Assembly: GCA_029027265.1 (NCBI GenBank)
Contig: CP093061.1
Location: 2,356,001-2,420,000, forward strand
Length of the DNA stretch: 64,000 bases
Origin: Sulfurospirillum_A sp029027265
Lineage (GTDB): Bacteria; Campylobacterota; Campylobacteria; Campylobacterales; Sulfurospirillaceae
Direction of reading: 5' to 3'
The notes beneath the pieces were generated by a model. That model saw only the letters and a program-made list of their open reading frames with translations, did no database searches and was not told where the DNA came from. The translations under genes were made by a program, and so were the position numbers. Below, one piece after another: positions 1 to 8,807 of this stretch; the stretch's first letter is position 1; every line of letters begins with the position of its first letter.

Positions 1-264
1 ACTTTTACTTCAAACGCTTTTGAAGATATAGAGTGGAGTACTGCTAAGGTACTTGAACAAACTCTACAAAAACTACACAAAAAAAATGTATACTTGCAGG
101 AAGAACTAAACGATATTGACATACTCGACGACCTAAAAGACTTTTATGAAAAGTTTCATAAAGGTTATTTTGAGGACTCGGAGACAATAAAATTTTTAAA
201 AGAGAGTAAAAATAAATGGAAAAATTTGACGTTATCATCATCGGTGGAGGACCAGCTGGATTAG
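1..264 (+). CDS. DUF2064 glycosyltransferase-like protein, C-terminal part (5' partial)
   Basis: An open frame enters from the left edge and ends at TAG 262-264 after 87 codons. It reads ..FEDIEWSTAKVLEQTLQKL.. then ..LNDIDILDDLKDF... The W-S-T..VL..TL pattern followed by an N-D-I-D..(D/E)DL segment is what I know from the C-terminus of the TIGR04282/DUF2064 family (rSAM/selenodomain-associated transferase 1, a GT-A fold). The stop lies 49 nt inside the next gene, so the two are probably translationally coupled. The start is outside the window. Family call is from memory; substrate unknown. Confidence 0.55.
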   Translation, partial: TFTSNAFEDIEWSTAKVLEQTLQKLHKKNVYLQEELNDIDILDDLKDFYEKFHKGYFEDSETIKFLKESKNKWKNLTLSSSVEDQLD

Positions 265-1616
265 TTGCTTCTAAAGTTTTGGTTGCTTTTGGCAAAAAAA
301 CTGCCATAGTTGAAAGAGACAAACTTGGTGGTGATTGCACTCACTCAGGTTGTGTTCCTTCAAAAACTCTTCTAAAATCAGCTTCTGCATACTTTCATGC
401 AAAAAACTTAAATAAATATGGGCTTAGTTCACCTAATTTTACGATAGACACTTCAAAAGTACTTTTACATGTAAGAAATGTAATAGATGAGATTTATGCT
501 CACGAGACACCTGAAGTTTTTGAAAAAGCTGGTGTTACTATCATAGAAGGCAGTGCCGTATTTTGTTCAGAAAATGAGATTGTAGTAAACGATGAAACAT
601 ACTATGCAGACAAATTCATTATTGCAACTGGCTCATCTCCAAGCATACCAAATATACAAGGCATCAAAGATATAGAGTACCTTACAAATGAAAATATATT
701 TTTGCAAGACTCTATCCCCTCTTCGCTTATTGTGGTTGGTACTGGTGCTATTGGTATTGAAATGGCAACTGCATTTAACCGTCTAGGAAGTAAAGTTACA
801 CTGCTCTCAAGAAGTCAAGGTATACTAAAACAAAACGATGAAGAGTTAAGCCAAATTCTACTAAGCGAGCTAAAAAAAGAGGGAATTGAGTTTATAAACA
901 ACGCTTCATTTGAAAAACTCACACAATCTGATGGACAAATATCTTTACATGTAAACAACAAAACCATAACAGCAAAGAAGATACTCTTTGCTACAGGAAG
1001 ATTGGCAAATGTAAATGTAAATTTAGAGAGTGCTGATGTAGAGTACGATAAAAACAGCATAAAAGTTAATGAATATCTTCAAACAACAAACCCAAATATA
1101 TATGCCATAGGTGATGTATCAACAAGGTACAAATTTACCCACATTGCAGAACAAAACGCTATCATAGCTGCTTCAAATATAGGCTTACCTATAAAGAAAA
1201 AAGTGAGTTATGAGCATATTGGTTGGTGCATATACAGTGAGCCAGAACTTGCCCAAATAGGGCTCACTGAGAAAGAAGCCAAACAACAATATGGCAAAAA
1301 AGTAAAAGTATACAAAATGGAGTACAAAAACACCGATAGAGGCTATACGGATATAAAAAAAGTTGGTATTGTAAAAATAAGCGTACTAACTAACGGTACT
1401 ATAGTGGGAGCTTCCATATTGGGCAGCAGAGCTGGTGAACTCATTCATCAATTACAATTAGCTAAGACTTTTAATATATCTTTTGATAAACTTTCCAAAA
1501 TGGTTTATATATACCCTACTTTTTCAGACCTTATAAAACAACCGGCAAAGAAGTTTTACATAGCTAAACTCATGAATAATCCGTTTTTAAAATTCATAAA
1601 AAAAATACTAAAATGA
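216..1616 (+). CDS. Mercuric reductase/dihydrolipoamide dehydrogenase-like FAD oxidoreductase
   Basis: A 466-residue group I pyridine nucleotide-disulfide oxidoreductase. It has an N-terminal FAD Rossmann motif IIGGGPAGLVAS (8-19), the redox-active pair in GGDCTHSGCVPSK (Cys41 and Cys46), a NAD(P)H Rossmann motif GTGAIGIEMA near 175, and a second FAD motif IYAIGDVS near 297. No N-terminal heavy-metal (HMA) domain is present. The C-terminal dimerisation region reads VYIYPTFSD where Lpd and glutathione reductase have the catalytic His-Pro, so the usual acid/base His is a Tyr. The gene overlaps the next by ATGA. Genes of this type paired with a TVP38 membrane protein are common; true substrate unknown. 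Confidence 0.8.
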   Translation: MEKFDVIIIGGGPAGLVASKVLVAFGKKTAIVERDKLGGDCTHSGCVPSKTLLKSASAYFHAKNLNKYGLSSPNFTIDTSKVLLHVRNVIDEIYAHETPEVFEKAGVTIIEGSAVFCSENEIVVNDETYYADKFIIATGSSPSIPNIQGIKDIEYLTNENIFLQDSIPSSLIVVGTGAIGIEMATAFNRLGSKVTLLSRSQGILKQNDEELSQILLSELKKEGIEFINNASFEKLTQSDGQISLHVNNKTITAKKILFATGRLANVNVNLESADVEYDKNSIKVNEYLQTTNPNIYAIGDVSTRYKFTHIAEQNAIIAASNIGLPIKKKVSYEHIGWCIYSEPELAQIGLTEKEAKQQYGKKVKVYKMEYKNTDRGYTDIKKVGIVKISVLTNGTIVGASILGSRAGELIHQLQLAKTFNISFDKLSKMVYIYPTFSDLIKQPAKKFYIAKLMNNPFLKFIKKILK

Positions 1617-2284
1617 ACAAAAAATTTATAGTACTCGCAATTTTTATTGCCGTAGTTGTGCTTGTCAAAATATATGATTTAGATAAGTACTTTACGTTTG
1701 AGAACTTAAAAGCTCAAAAAGACATTCTAGCGGAATATGTAAATACAAACTACATGTTAGCTGTTATTGCTTTTATAGGACTTTACATAGTTTCCGTCAC
1801 TTTTTTACTTCCGATTGCAACTATACTTACTCTTAGTGGAGGATTTTTATTTGGTTCTATTTTTGGTGTCATTTTTGTTAATATAGGTGCAACTGTTGGA
1901 GCAGTTTTAGCCTTTTTGTTTGCTCGTTATATTTTAGGAGAAAAAGTACAAGAGAAGTACAAAAAGCAGTTAGAAAAATTTAATAAAGAGTTAGAAGCAA
2001 ACAAGTATCAGTATCTGTTTTCTCTACGCTTTTTACCCATATTCCCTTTCTTTCTTGTAAACTTTTTATGTGGAGTTACAAAGCTTGATTTAAAAGCTTT
2101 TTTTATCACAACTTCACTTGGCATAATCCCTGGTTCGTTTGTCTACATCTATGCAGGAAAGCAACTTGCAAATATAAACTCACTTGGCGACATTTTTACA
2201 AAAGAGATTCTTTTTGCTTTTATACTTTTGGGTTCTTTGACGCTTGTACCTATCATCATTAAAAAGTTCAAAAAACAGAAGTGA
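1613..2284 (+). CDS. TVP38/TMEM64 (DedA superfamily) membrane protein
   Basis: A 223-residue integral membrane protein. A first hydrophobic helix lies at about 5-20 and further helices at about 48-75, 80-108, 140-160, 165-185 and 195-217. The central GGFLFGSIFGVIFVNIGATVGA and FLFARYILG stretches, followed by R-F-L-P-I-F-P, match the SNARE-associated/VTT domain (the conserved R..P..P is seen in SLRFLPIFPFFLVN). The start ATG overlaps the stop of the flavoprotein and the gene overlaps the next by GTGA, so all three are co-translated. Family members are implicated in lipid or envelope homeostasis; specific role unknown. Confidence 0.8.
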   Translation: MNKKFIVLAIFIAVVVLVKIYDLDKYFTFENLKAQKDILAEYVNTNYMLAVIAFIGLYIVSVTFLLPIATILTLSGGFLFGSIFGVIFVNIGATVGAVLAFLFARYILGEKVQEKYKKQLEKFNKELEANKYQYLFSLRFLPIFPFFLVNFLCGVTKLDLKAFFITTSLGIIPGSFVYIYAGKQLANINSLGDIFTKEILFAFILLGSLTLVPIIIKKFKKQK

Positions 2285-3024
2285 AGATAACAACCATAAT
2301 CCCAACCCATAACCGTGCAAAGTTCATACTCCAAGCTATAAAAAGCATACAAAACCAATCTGTACATGTAGACGAAATAATAGTAGTAGACGATGGCTCA
2401 ATTGACAATACAAAAGAGCTATTAAAAAACGAAAATATAACCTATATATATCAAAAAAATAGTGGAGTATCAAGCGCTAGAAACCGCGGAATAAAAGAGG
2501 CTAAATACAGGTGGTTAGCTTTTTTGGATTCTGATGACATATGGCATAAAGAGAAAATAAAAGAGCATATATTTTTACATGTAAATAATTCTGACCTACT
2601 TGCCTCATTTAGTGATGAAAAGTGGATAAGAAATGGTAAAATAGTCAACAAAAAGAAACATCTTAAAAAAGAAGAACCTACATTTTTAAACTCTCTTAGA
2701 ACCTGTAAAATAGGGGTTTCTACTTTTTTTGTTAATAAAAGTATGTTTGATGAAATTGGTCTATTTGATGAAACTTTAAAAGTTTGTGAAGATTATGATT
2801 TATGGTTAAGAATACTAAAAAAACATAAGATAAAACTCATAAACAAAGAGTTAATCACAAAACAAGCAGGGCATGAAAATCAACTCTCTTGCACTACTCC
2901 CCTCATAGATTCATATAGAATCAAAGCCTTAGAAAAACATACAAAAAGTATGTATAAAGAAGATGTTTTTAAAGAAATAAAGTATAAAAAATCTATTCTA
3001 GAAAATGGTGCAAAAAAAAGATAA
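2281..3024 (+). CDS. Family 2 glycosyltransferase
   Basis: A 247-residue cytosolic GT2 enzyme. The GT-A fold opens with TTIIPTHNRAKFILQAIKSI, VVDDGS lies at about 36-41, S-A-R-N-R-G at about 62, and the metal-binding DXD appears as LDSDD near 79. The acceptor-side E-D-Y-D-L-W-L-R is at about 165, the classic ED..D of the family. The GTG start is inferred from the 4-nt overlap with the upstream gene. It is the last gene of the 5' operon and is followed by a perfect 24-bp palindrome. Probably acts on a cell-surface glycan; substrate not determinable. Confidence 0.8.
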   Translation: MKITTIIPTHNRAKFILQAIKSIQNQSVHVDEIIVVDDGSIDNTKELLKNENITYIYQKNSGVSSARNRGIKEAKYRWLAFLDSDDIWHKEKIKEHIFLHVNNSDLLASFSDEKWIRNGKIVNKKKHLKKEEPTFLNSLRTCKIGVSTFFVNKSMFDEIGLFDETLKVCEDYDLWLRILKKHKIKLINKELITKQAGHENQLSCTTPLIDSYRIKALEKHTKSMYKEDVFKEIKYKKSILENGAKKR

Positions 3025-3046
3025 AAAATGGCTAACAGTAAAAACA

Positions 3047-3070
3047 AAATCAGTTACATGTAACTGATTT
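3047..3070. other. 24-bp perfect palindrome centred on TACATGTA
   Basis: The 24 bases between the glycosyltransferase stop and pstS are fully self-complementary around the TACATGTA core at 3055-3062. No T-run follows on the + strand. It could be a cruciform, a dimeric-protein operator for the pst gene downstream, or a weak terminator for the upstream operon. Function is inference. Confidence 0.7.
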
Positions 3071-3118
3071 GTAATAATTCATAGTTACAATTCTTCTAAC
3101 ATTTAAAGGAGAATTAAA

Positions 3119-4149
3119 ATGAAATTATTAAAAAAAGTAGCAGTTACATCAGCTGCATTAGTTATTGCTGTATCTGCTTCACAAGCGCGTGAACAAATCA
3201 AGATAGTAGGTTCTTCTACTGTTTACCCATTTTCAAGTTATGTTGCTGAAGAACTTGGAGCAACTACGTCTTTTCCAACACCCGTAGTAGAATCAACAGG
3301 TTCAGGTGGTGGTATGAAACTGTTTTGTGCAGGCAACGGTATGATACTCCAGACATTACAAACGCATCACGTCCTATGAAAGAAAAAGAGTGGAACTTAT
3401 GCCAAAAGAACGGTGTAACTGATATAACAGGAACAATGATAGGGTATGACGGTATTGCTTTTGCACAAGCAAGTTCAAACAAAGATGTAAAATTTACAAG
3501 AACACAAATACTTCTAGCAGTTGCTGCAAAAGTTCCAGTAAATGGCAAACTTGTAAAAAACCCATACAAAAAATGGAGTGATATAGACGTAAGTTTACCA
3601 AACAGAGAAATCATCATTTATGGTCCTCCAACAAGTTCAGGAACTAGAGATGCTTTTGAAGAGTTAGTAATGGAAAAAATGACAAAAAAGATGGCTGGAT
3701 ATGGTAAGAAAAAGTACCACACTATCAGACAAGATGGCGTTTACATTCCATCAGGCGAAAACGACAACTTAATAGTTCAAAAACTAGAACGTAACAAAAA
3801 TGCTTTTGGTATCTTTGGTTATAGCTTTCTTGCTGAAAACAGCGACAAAATCAAAGCATCAAAAGTAGATGGGAAACTGCCAACTCCAAGCACTATTGCT
3901 AACGGAAGCTATCCAGTTTCAAAAAGCCTTTTCTTCTACGTGAAAAAATCACATATTAGCAAAGTAAAAGCAATGCAACCATACATCGACATGTTCATGA
4001 GTGAAATGATGATAAGTGAAGACGGAGTTCTAAAAACAATAGGATTAATCCCAATGGCAAGTGATTTGAGAGTTAAAATCCAAGCAAGTGTAAAAAGCTT
4101 AACTCCTCTTACAAAAGAGATAGTGAAAGCTAGAAAAGTTATTAAATAA
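3119..4149 (+). pseudogene. pstS: PstS phosphate-binding protein with an internal frameshift
   Basis: The first 86-codon frame starts with a signal peptide (MKLLKKVAVTSAALVIAVSASQA), then IKIVGSSTVYPFSSYVAEEL and ..STGSGGGMKLFCAGN, the phosphate-binding N-lobe. At 3340/3341 the frame must change by one base to continue YDTPDITNASRPM.. and later PPTSSGTRDAF, the second phosphate loop. Inserting a single base restores about 343 residues, normal for PstS. A good AAGGAG ribosome site precedes the ATG. No intact pstC/A/B follows; only relics of pstC lie downstream. Could be a true pseudogene or one sequencing error. Confidence 0.8.
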
Positions 4150-4152
4150 GTA

Positions 4153-4186
4153 TTTTAAGGGAAGGAATTGATTTCCTCCCTTAAAA
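4153..4186. terminator. Bidirectional terminator between pstS and the hemerythrin-like gene
   Basis: TTTTAAGGG at 4153-4161 pairs with CCCTTAAAA at 4178-4186, and the inner bases extend the stem. The A/T arms give a U-run in both directions, which suits convergent genes ending at 4149 (+) and 4214 (-). Confidence 0.7.
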
Positions 4187-4213
4187 ACATAGATACATTA
4201 GAAACTGTATATT

Positions 4214-4660
4214 TTATTTTTTATATAACATATAAAGACTACTTTCTTCCGTACTTATTCTAGTTAATAATGCAGAAACTATATCGGCCAATTTTGCATC
4301 AAAAGTTTTATCAAATATCTTTTTTGGACTTAAGTAAAAATCTATAAAAGAAAGTACTTCTTTTTGAATCTCTTTTATAGATTTTTCATACTCTAAAATT
4401 AATTCTAATGTGCTTTTGTCATTTTTATAATATTCACGAAGATGTCTATATAACCTCACGTCTTCACTTAAAAGATGTCCTAAAAGTTCAGTCCTAAATT
4501 CAGAAAGAAATTTTCTAATATTATTAGATTTTTCTTCATTCACAACACATGTTAAAAGTTTTACTAACTTTTGATGATCTTTTTTATATCCACTTATTAA
4601 AGATTTATCATAACTAAAACTACTACCACCTGACCTATCAAATAAATTAAAACCAAACAA
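4214..4660 (-). CDS. Hemerythrin-like (HHE) four-helix protein
   Basis: A 148-residue, mostly helical cytosolic protein. Segments ISGYKKDHQKLVKLL, LLGHLLSEDVRLYRHLREYY and TEESSLYMLYKK are spaced like the H..., H..E and E...Y helices of small HHE/hemerythrin domains, which bind a diiron site and sense or carry oxygen. Not every canonical ligand is evident. It lies alone on the minus strand between the broken pstS and a pstC relic. Medium confidence in the family; function would be inferred. Confidence 0.55.
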   Translation of the reverse strand: MFGFNLFDRSGGSSFSYDKSLISGYKKDHQKLVKLLTCVVNEEKSNNIRKFLSEFRTELLGHLLSEDVRLYRHLREYYKNDKSTLELILEYEKSIKEIQKEVLSFIDFYLSPKKIFDKTFDAKLADIVSALLTRISTEESSLYMLYKK

Positions 4661-4741
4661 TAAAAATCCTTTATATTTATTATAATAATATTATATTTAA
4701 AACATGTTAATAATTTTTATTAAATACAAAAATTTATATTC

Positions 4742-4915
4742 TATGTTGCAAAAATAGTATCCATTTCCTAACCTTTAACACTATACTAATTACTTTTGGT
4801 ATTCTTTTTTCGATACTATTTGAAGCTATTGAGTTTTTTAAAATGAAAAGTTTTTTTACTTTATCTTTAATCTAATTGGTTACCTGAAGCAGATAGATTT
4901 GGAGCACTTCCTATA
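4742..4915 (+). pseudogene. pstC relic (fragment 1)
   Basis: The bases here align by eye over most of their length with the pstC fragment at 11453-11620: both contain ..ACTATTTGAAGCTATT.. and ..TTGG(A)TTACCTGAAGCA.. style stretches. The frame is broken by several stops and indels. It corresponds to the first transmembrane helix and start of the periplasmic loop of PstC. It ends abruptly near 4915. Confidence 0.6.
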
Positions 4916-4948
4916 TAAACTAAAGATTTTAACACATAAGGAAAAAAT

Positions 4949-5130
4949 ATCGTAAAAACAAAACAATTTATTATAAGTATATTATTGTTATTAATTGGTT
5001 TTGTATCTATTTTTATTCAAAATAAATATTATGGCTATATATATAAGAACAATGTGCTAGTCAATAGCCTCTTCTTGCCTCTTGAAATTATGAGTTTATT
5101 ATCTGGTTTCATAATTCTTTTTTTACTTTA
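4949..5130 (+). pseudogene. Small two-helix membrane protein interrupted by IS630
   Basis: An open frame encodes ..KTKQFIISILLLLIGFVSIFIQ.. and ..LPLEIMSLLSGFIILFLLY, two hydrophobic helices. No convincing start with a ribosome site is visible; an AAGGA lies at about 4938. The IS630 element begins at 5131 after a TA dinucleotide. Joining the sequence across the IS (to 10612 onward) gives ..FLLYNLVLF and a TAA near 10624, so the IS removed only the last few codons. Not recognised as a known family. Confidence 0.4.
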
Positions 5131-5185
5131 TTACTCCACCGACAAAATACATAAAAATATAATGTAAATTTAGCCATAATATTTT

Positions 5186-6141
5186 ATGAAAAAAACAAAC
5201 ATAGATGCAAAAAAAGTAAATACACAAACACAATAAGAGAAAAGAAATATAGCAATGAAACTCAGAGAAAAAGGTATAAAAAATAGTGAAGTTGCTAATA
5301 TTGTAAGTGTGCATCAATGCACAGTTTCATAATGGTATTCAAAGTATAAAAAAAATAAAAAATCAATAATCATTTCAAAAAGAGGAAGAGATAAAGGTGC
5401 TGGTGCAAGAATGACAAAAAGCAAGAACAGCAAATAATAAGACAGCTTATAGATACCAATTCTCAACAGTTAAAGTTTAAATTTGCACTATGGACAAGAG
5501 AAGCAGTAAGATACTTGATAAAGCATGAATTAGATATAGATATGCCAATATCAACAGTTGGGGATTATCTAAAGAGGTGGGAATTTACAAGTAAAAAACC
5601 AATAAAGAGAGCATATGAGAGAAAAGATGAAAATACTCAAAGATGGTTAAATGAAGAGTATCCAACAATAAAGAGACAAGCCCACAAAGAGGGAGCTGAG
5701 ATATGGTGGGGAGATGAGACTGCATGTGTATCGCTACCAACAAATCTAAAAGGATATACAAAAAAAGGAGCTAAGATTAAACCTATACTTACACATAAAG
5801 CACAAAAGTTCAAAATCAATATGATTAGTTCAATAACCAATACTGGTAAAACTATGTTTAGTTTGTATGATGAGAGTATAAATGTAGATAGGTTTATAGA
5901 TTTTTTAGAAAAAGTTATAAAATCATCGAATAAAAAAGTATATATGATAGTTGATAATTTAAGAGTTCATCACGCTAAACTTATTACTGCTTGGATAGAA
6001 GAACATAAAGATGAGATTGCTATATTTTATTTGCCTACATACTCTCCAGAGTTTAATCCTGATGAATATCTAAATCAAGATTATAAAAGAAATGCTAATA
6101 AAAATAATATACCTTTCACCAAAACTCAGCTTAGAAAAAAC
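5186..6141 (+). pseudogene. IS630 transposase, 5' and central part
   Basis: The N-terminal HTH region (..MKLREKGIKNSEVANIVSVHQCTVS..) contains two in-frame TAA stops and a frameshift near 5420. From 5515 the frame is open: ..LPLPTV-type PRD is replaced by TVGDYLKRWEF, then the DDE domain with IWWGDETACVS, YMIVDNLRVHHA and PTYSPEFNPDEYLNQDYKRN. The frame ends at LRKN where the IS1595 element entered; the remaining 28 codons lie at 10495-10581. Confidence 0.8.
6134..6141. repeat. 8-bp target duplication GAAAAAAC, left copy
   Basis: GAAAAAAC immediately precedes the left inverted repeat of the IS1595-family element and is repeated exactly at 10487-10494. Removing the element plus one copy restores the IS630 transposase reading frame (LRKN-TEKYMNEL). 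Confidence 0.95.
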
Positions 6142-6166
6142 CGCTCTTATGTAGCAAACTAACCCA
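6142..6166 (+). repeat. Left terminal inverted repeat of the IS1595-family element
   Basis: Twenty-five bases starting CGCTCTTATG and ending ACTAACCCA; identical to the reverse complement of 10462-10486. Similarity stops abruptly after the 25th base. Confidence 0.95.
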
Positions 6167-6206
6167 ATTCAATTTTCATTTAAACGAAGTGATTTAATGC
6201 TCCCCT

Positions 6207-6449
6207 CTAATCTTTTATCTCCCCTATAACCTTAGTAATCCCATCTCTCTTATCTTGTTTTCTAACAAGCTCTAACACTCCGCCATCAGTAGGACAATCC
6301 ATATCGTTAAAAAGCTTCTCTACAACAAGCTCTACAACTTCTGATGTAATGTCTATACTTTGATTAAAAAAGCCTTCATCATAGGTTTCTAGGCATATTT
6401 TACCACTTGTTTGGTTGTAGGTTAATTTGAGTTGGTTTTTATCTTTCAT
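6207..6449 (-). CDS. Hypothetical protein, last gene of the R-M operon
   Basis: An 80-residue acidic protein with no cysteine pair motif, membrane segment or signal peptide. It reads ..LKLTYNQTSGKICLETYDEGF.. then an amphipathic helix ITSEVVELVVEKLFNDM and ends ..ITKVIGEIKD. It starts 16 nt after the nuclease stop, without an obvious Shine-Dalgarno, and is last before the left inverted repeat. I do not recognise the family. Position suggests an accessory to the R-M genes or to the element, which is inference. Confidence 0.6.
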   Translation of the reverse strand: MKDKNQLKLTYNQTSGKICLETYDEGFFNQSIDITSEVVELVVEKLFNDMDCPTDGGVLELVRKQDKRDGITKVIGEIKD

Positions 6450-6465
6450 TTTAGGGTTTGGGTTT

Positions 6466-7359
6466 TCAATAACCTTGTTCTTTTTTCCAACAATCTATAC
6501 ATAGTGAAGCATTAAGAAATTTTGGGGTAAAATCTTTCTTACATTTATTGCAGATATTTCTTGTCTCTTGTGTTATAGTTACTTTAGCTTCTTTATATAT
6601 CCCTTTAACAAAATTATTAAAATTACAATTCCTAGAAATTACTTTACAATTATCTTGTGTATATAAAAATATAGAAACAGGATTATGAATATCATCTATT
6701 ATAGTTTTTGTCTTAATATCTTTAACCATTCTATTATAAACTATTAATAAAGGTATGTTTGTTCGTTGCGATATTGAATTTATAAGATTAAAATTTGCGT
6801 AATCATCAATATATGGTTTCCAAATATTGACATCAGCAGTCGAACGCTTAAGCTCGATAAACTCAATTGGCTCCTTGGAGCTTTTACTCATTCTTATTAA
6901 GTCCAAATCACTAACAACAATTTTATTTCCTAAAGAGAATCTTTGCCACTTATGATACGCACTACTTGTTTTATCATTTAAATATTTATCGCACTTTCCA
7001 TCTATAATATCTAGTCCAGCATTTTTAAATATGCTTTTTAATTCACCAAGAAAATACATTTTGCCCTCATCTTTAAGGGAAGAGCAAAATACTACCTCTG
7101 ATATAGAATCATCGTGTGAATCATCAAAGATTATCTTATATACTGGTATATTTAATTTTTTAGTAATATATTGCAATGTATTAATAATTTCAGTCTGTAT
7201 TTTCCATGAAGTACCATGTACTAATACCAATACTTTTGCTTTATGGTCACTTTTATTACCATATACAAGCAACCAAGCATTACCGCTTACCCATTGAAAA
7301 TCATGCTCTATATTATTTAATGCCTCATAAATCGCATTTGTCCTATAGTATTGAGCCAT
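6466..7359 (-). CDS. Type II restriction endonuclease-like protein, PD-(D/E)XK with C-terminal zinc ribbon
   Basis: 297 residues. The nuclease signature is visible as Asp151/Asp153 in VVSDLDLIRM followed by IEFIELKRS with Glu169-Leu-Lys171, the D...ExK arrangement of the PD-(D/E)XK fold. The C-terminus holds a zinc ribbon: Cys270-x2-Cys273 and Cys287-x2-Cys290. Its ATG abuts the stop of the methyltransferase with no gap, as in compact R-M operons. Together these make a type II restriction enzyme the best reading; recognition sequence cannot be read from the sequence and the exact family is unknown to me. Confidence 0.75.
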   Translation of the reverse strand: MAQYYRTNAIYEALNNIEHDFQWVSGNAWLLVYGNKSDHKAKVLVLVHGTSWKIQTEIINTLQYITKKLNIPVYKIIFDDSHDDSISEVVFCSSLKDEGKMYFLGELKSIFKNAGLDIIDGKCDKYLNDKTSSAYHKWQRFSLGNKIVVSDLDLIRMSKSSKEPIEFIELKRSTADVNIWKPYIDDYANFNLINSISQRTNIPLLIVYNRMVKDIKTKTIIDDIHNPVSIFLYTQDNCKVISRNCNFNNFVKGIYKEAKVTITQETRNICNKCKKDFTPKFLNASLCIDCWKKEQGY

Positions 7360-8280
7360 TTAAATTGCCTCTGTCCAATACTTTAATAAAGTGTTGTCTA
7401 TTCGTTCCTTGGCAATATCAAAATAGTTTTTATCTAACTCAAATCCTATAAAATTACGATTTGTATTAATACTCGCTACTCCAGTAGAGCCAACACCAAT
7501 ACAGTTATCAAGTACTATTTCACCCTCATTTGTGTATGTTTTAACTAAGTATTCAAGTAGTTCCGTAGGTTTTTGAGTAGGATGCAACGAACCTCTCCCA
7601 ACTATTGCAAAATCAAGAATTTGCCTAGGGTATCTTTTTCCATCATTCATTTCACGATGTGTTCCGTGTTTACCATAAGAACTTGTTTGATGCTTTTTTC
7701 CTGCTCTTAATGAACCATCATAAGGCGTACCTTTAGAAAATTGGGGATTATATGTACATTGTTTTTTATAAAAAACTAATATATCTTCTTTATCTCTTAA
7801 AGGTTGCTTTTTAGCATTTAAATGACCAGTACCTTTTGTTTTTTTCCAAGTCCAATCATATTTACAATGTTTGATGTTTGATGTTGCTAAAGTTGATGTA
7901 AATGGATGAGCAGAGAATAATACAATTGCTCCATTATCTTTAATAATTCTATTATAATGCGACCAAAGACCTTTTTTATGAGAAGTTTTCCAAGTGATTT
8001 GTGCCTCAGTCAGAGTAATGGAATTTTGATAACAATGTAATAAATACTCATCATTACTCATTTCAATTATTTTTTTCTTAATTTTAACTTCAATATAGTC
8101 ATTTAAAGGAATTACACTATCCCATTTATTTTGAGTAGTGCCATAGGGTAAATCACAAAGAATCATATCAACAGATTTGTCTTTAATTCTTTTCATACCT
8201 TCAAGACAGTCCTCGTTGTAAACTTTATTTATTTCCAACCCATATTTTTCAACATCTACAAAATTTACTCTAGCGTTCAT
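7360..8280 (-). CDS. Site-specific DNA methyltransferase (beta class, probably N6-adenine)
   Basis: 306 residues with catalytic motif IV CDLPYG at 42-47 near the N-terminus, and the AdoMet motifs at the C-terminus: motif X as HPTQKP (233-238), then VLDNCIGVGSTG (256-267) and the FIGFELDKNYFDIA segment. The order catalytic-then-AdoMet defines the beta class. DLPYG..NKWD resembles known adenine-N6 enzymes. Between them lies the variable target-recognition part. An AAGGAAG ribosome site precedes the ATG. It lies between the HTH gene and the nuclease, so the methyltransferase is translated before the nuclease, which protects host DNA first. Confidence 0.88.
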   Translation of the reverse strand: MNARVNFVDVEKYGLEINKVYNEDCLEGMKRIKDKSVDMILCDLPYGTTQNKWDSVIPLNDYIEVKIKKKIIEMSNDEYLLHCYQNSITLTEAQITWKTSHKKGLWSHYNRIIKDNGAIVLFSAHPFTSTLATSNIKHCKYDWTWKKTKGTGHLNAKKQPLRDKEDILVFYKKQCTYNPQFSKGTPYDGSLRAGKKHQTSSYGKHGTHREMNDGKRYPRQILDFAIVGRGSLHPTQKPTELLEYLVKTYTNEGEIVLDNCIGVGSTGVASINTNRNFIGFELDKNYFDIAKERIDNTLLKYWTEAI

Positions 8281-8401
8281 AATGACTTCCTTTATTTCAA
8301 ATTGTAATATTTTTAGATGATAAATACAAAATATATTTCAATATGTCATATTTATCTTGAATTATTCAACTTTTACTTGTTCTAAGCAAAAGCCACTCCA
8401 A

Positions 8402-8677
8402 CTATTTTTTATTCTCTTTTTTACTAAAAGAACTTTTACCCTTGGTGCCTCTTGCTTTTTGAGGTTCTAAATCCATCTTTTCAAATAGATATTTATATTC
8501 AACACCTTTGTCTTTCATCTCCCCTAAAAGAGAAGCAATAATAGCTAAATGTTTTGGAACATAATCTTTACTAGATAAATTAGTAATGGAATTTTTATTA
8601 GTTTGTATAAGCTCCGCAAAACTATTTATTTTTAATCCTGCTTTGCCTATATTTCTAACTAACTCTTCATAATCCAT
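8402..8677 (-). CDS. Small HTH DNA-binding protein, putative regulator of the R-M element
   Basis: About 91 residues starting MDYEELVRNIGKAG. The segment LKINSFAELIQTNKNSITNLSSKDYVPKHLAIIASLLGEM reads as a compact helix-turn-helix (F-A-E-L-I-x-x-N-x-x-S-I-T-N, then V-P-x-H-L) of a type I have seen in Campylobacterota; the tail is basic (KGKSSFSKKENKK). I chose the ATG at 8677 because an AAAGGA lies just upstream; a further ATG seven codons earlier would overlap the -10 hexamer of the promoter. It leads the operon as C-proteins often do. DNA binding is inference. Confidence 0.7.
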   Translation of the reverse strand: MDYEELVRNIGKAGLKINSFAELIQTNKNSITNLSSKDYVPKHLAIIASLLGEMKDKGVEYKYLFEKMDLEPQKARGTKGKSSFSKKENKK

Positions 8678-8696
8678 TATTTTTCCTTTACAAGAC

Positions 8697-8725
8697 ATTA
8701 TATCTAATTATATTAATTAAGTCAA
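8697..8725 (-). promoter_or_regulatory. Consensus promoter of the R-M operon
   Basis: On the minus strand TTGACT (8725-8720), a 17-bp spacer and TATAAT (8702-8697). The spacer contains TTAATTAAT, a core shared with the operator-like palindrome in the transposase promoter. Such a good -35 is unusual for this phylum, where -35 boxes are often absent. Confidence 0.75.
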
Positions 8726-8807
8726 TAAATTAGTTTATTTATTACATTAAAATATTTATATAACCCATTTATAAATATATCTAACACATAAATTTATTTT
8801 CTTTTTC

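Noticed and set aside
4985..5167. A 60-codon frame as a separate gene
   Set aside because: Its last 12 codons lie inside the IS630 left end, and it lacks a ribosome site; it is the remnant of an interrupted gene.
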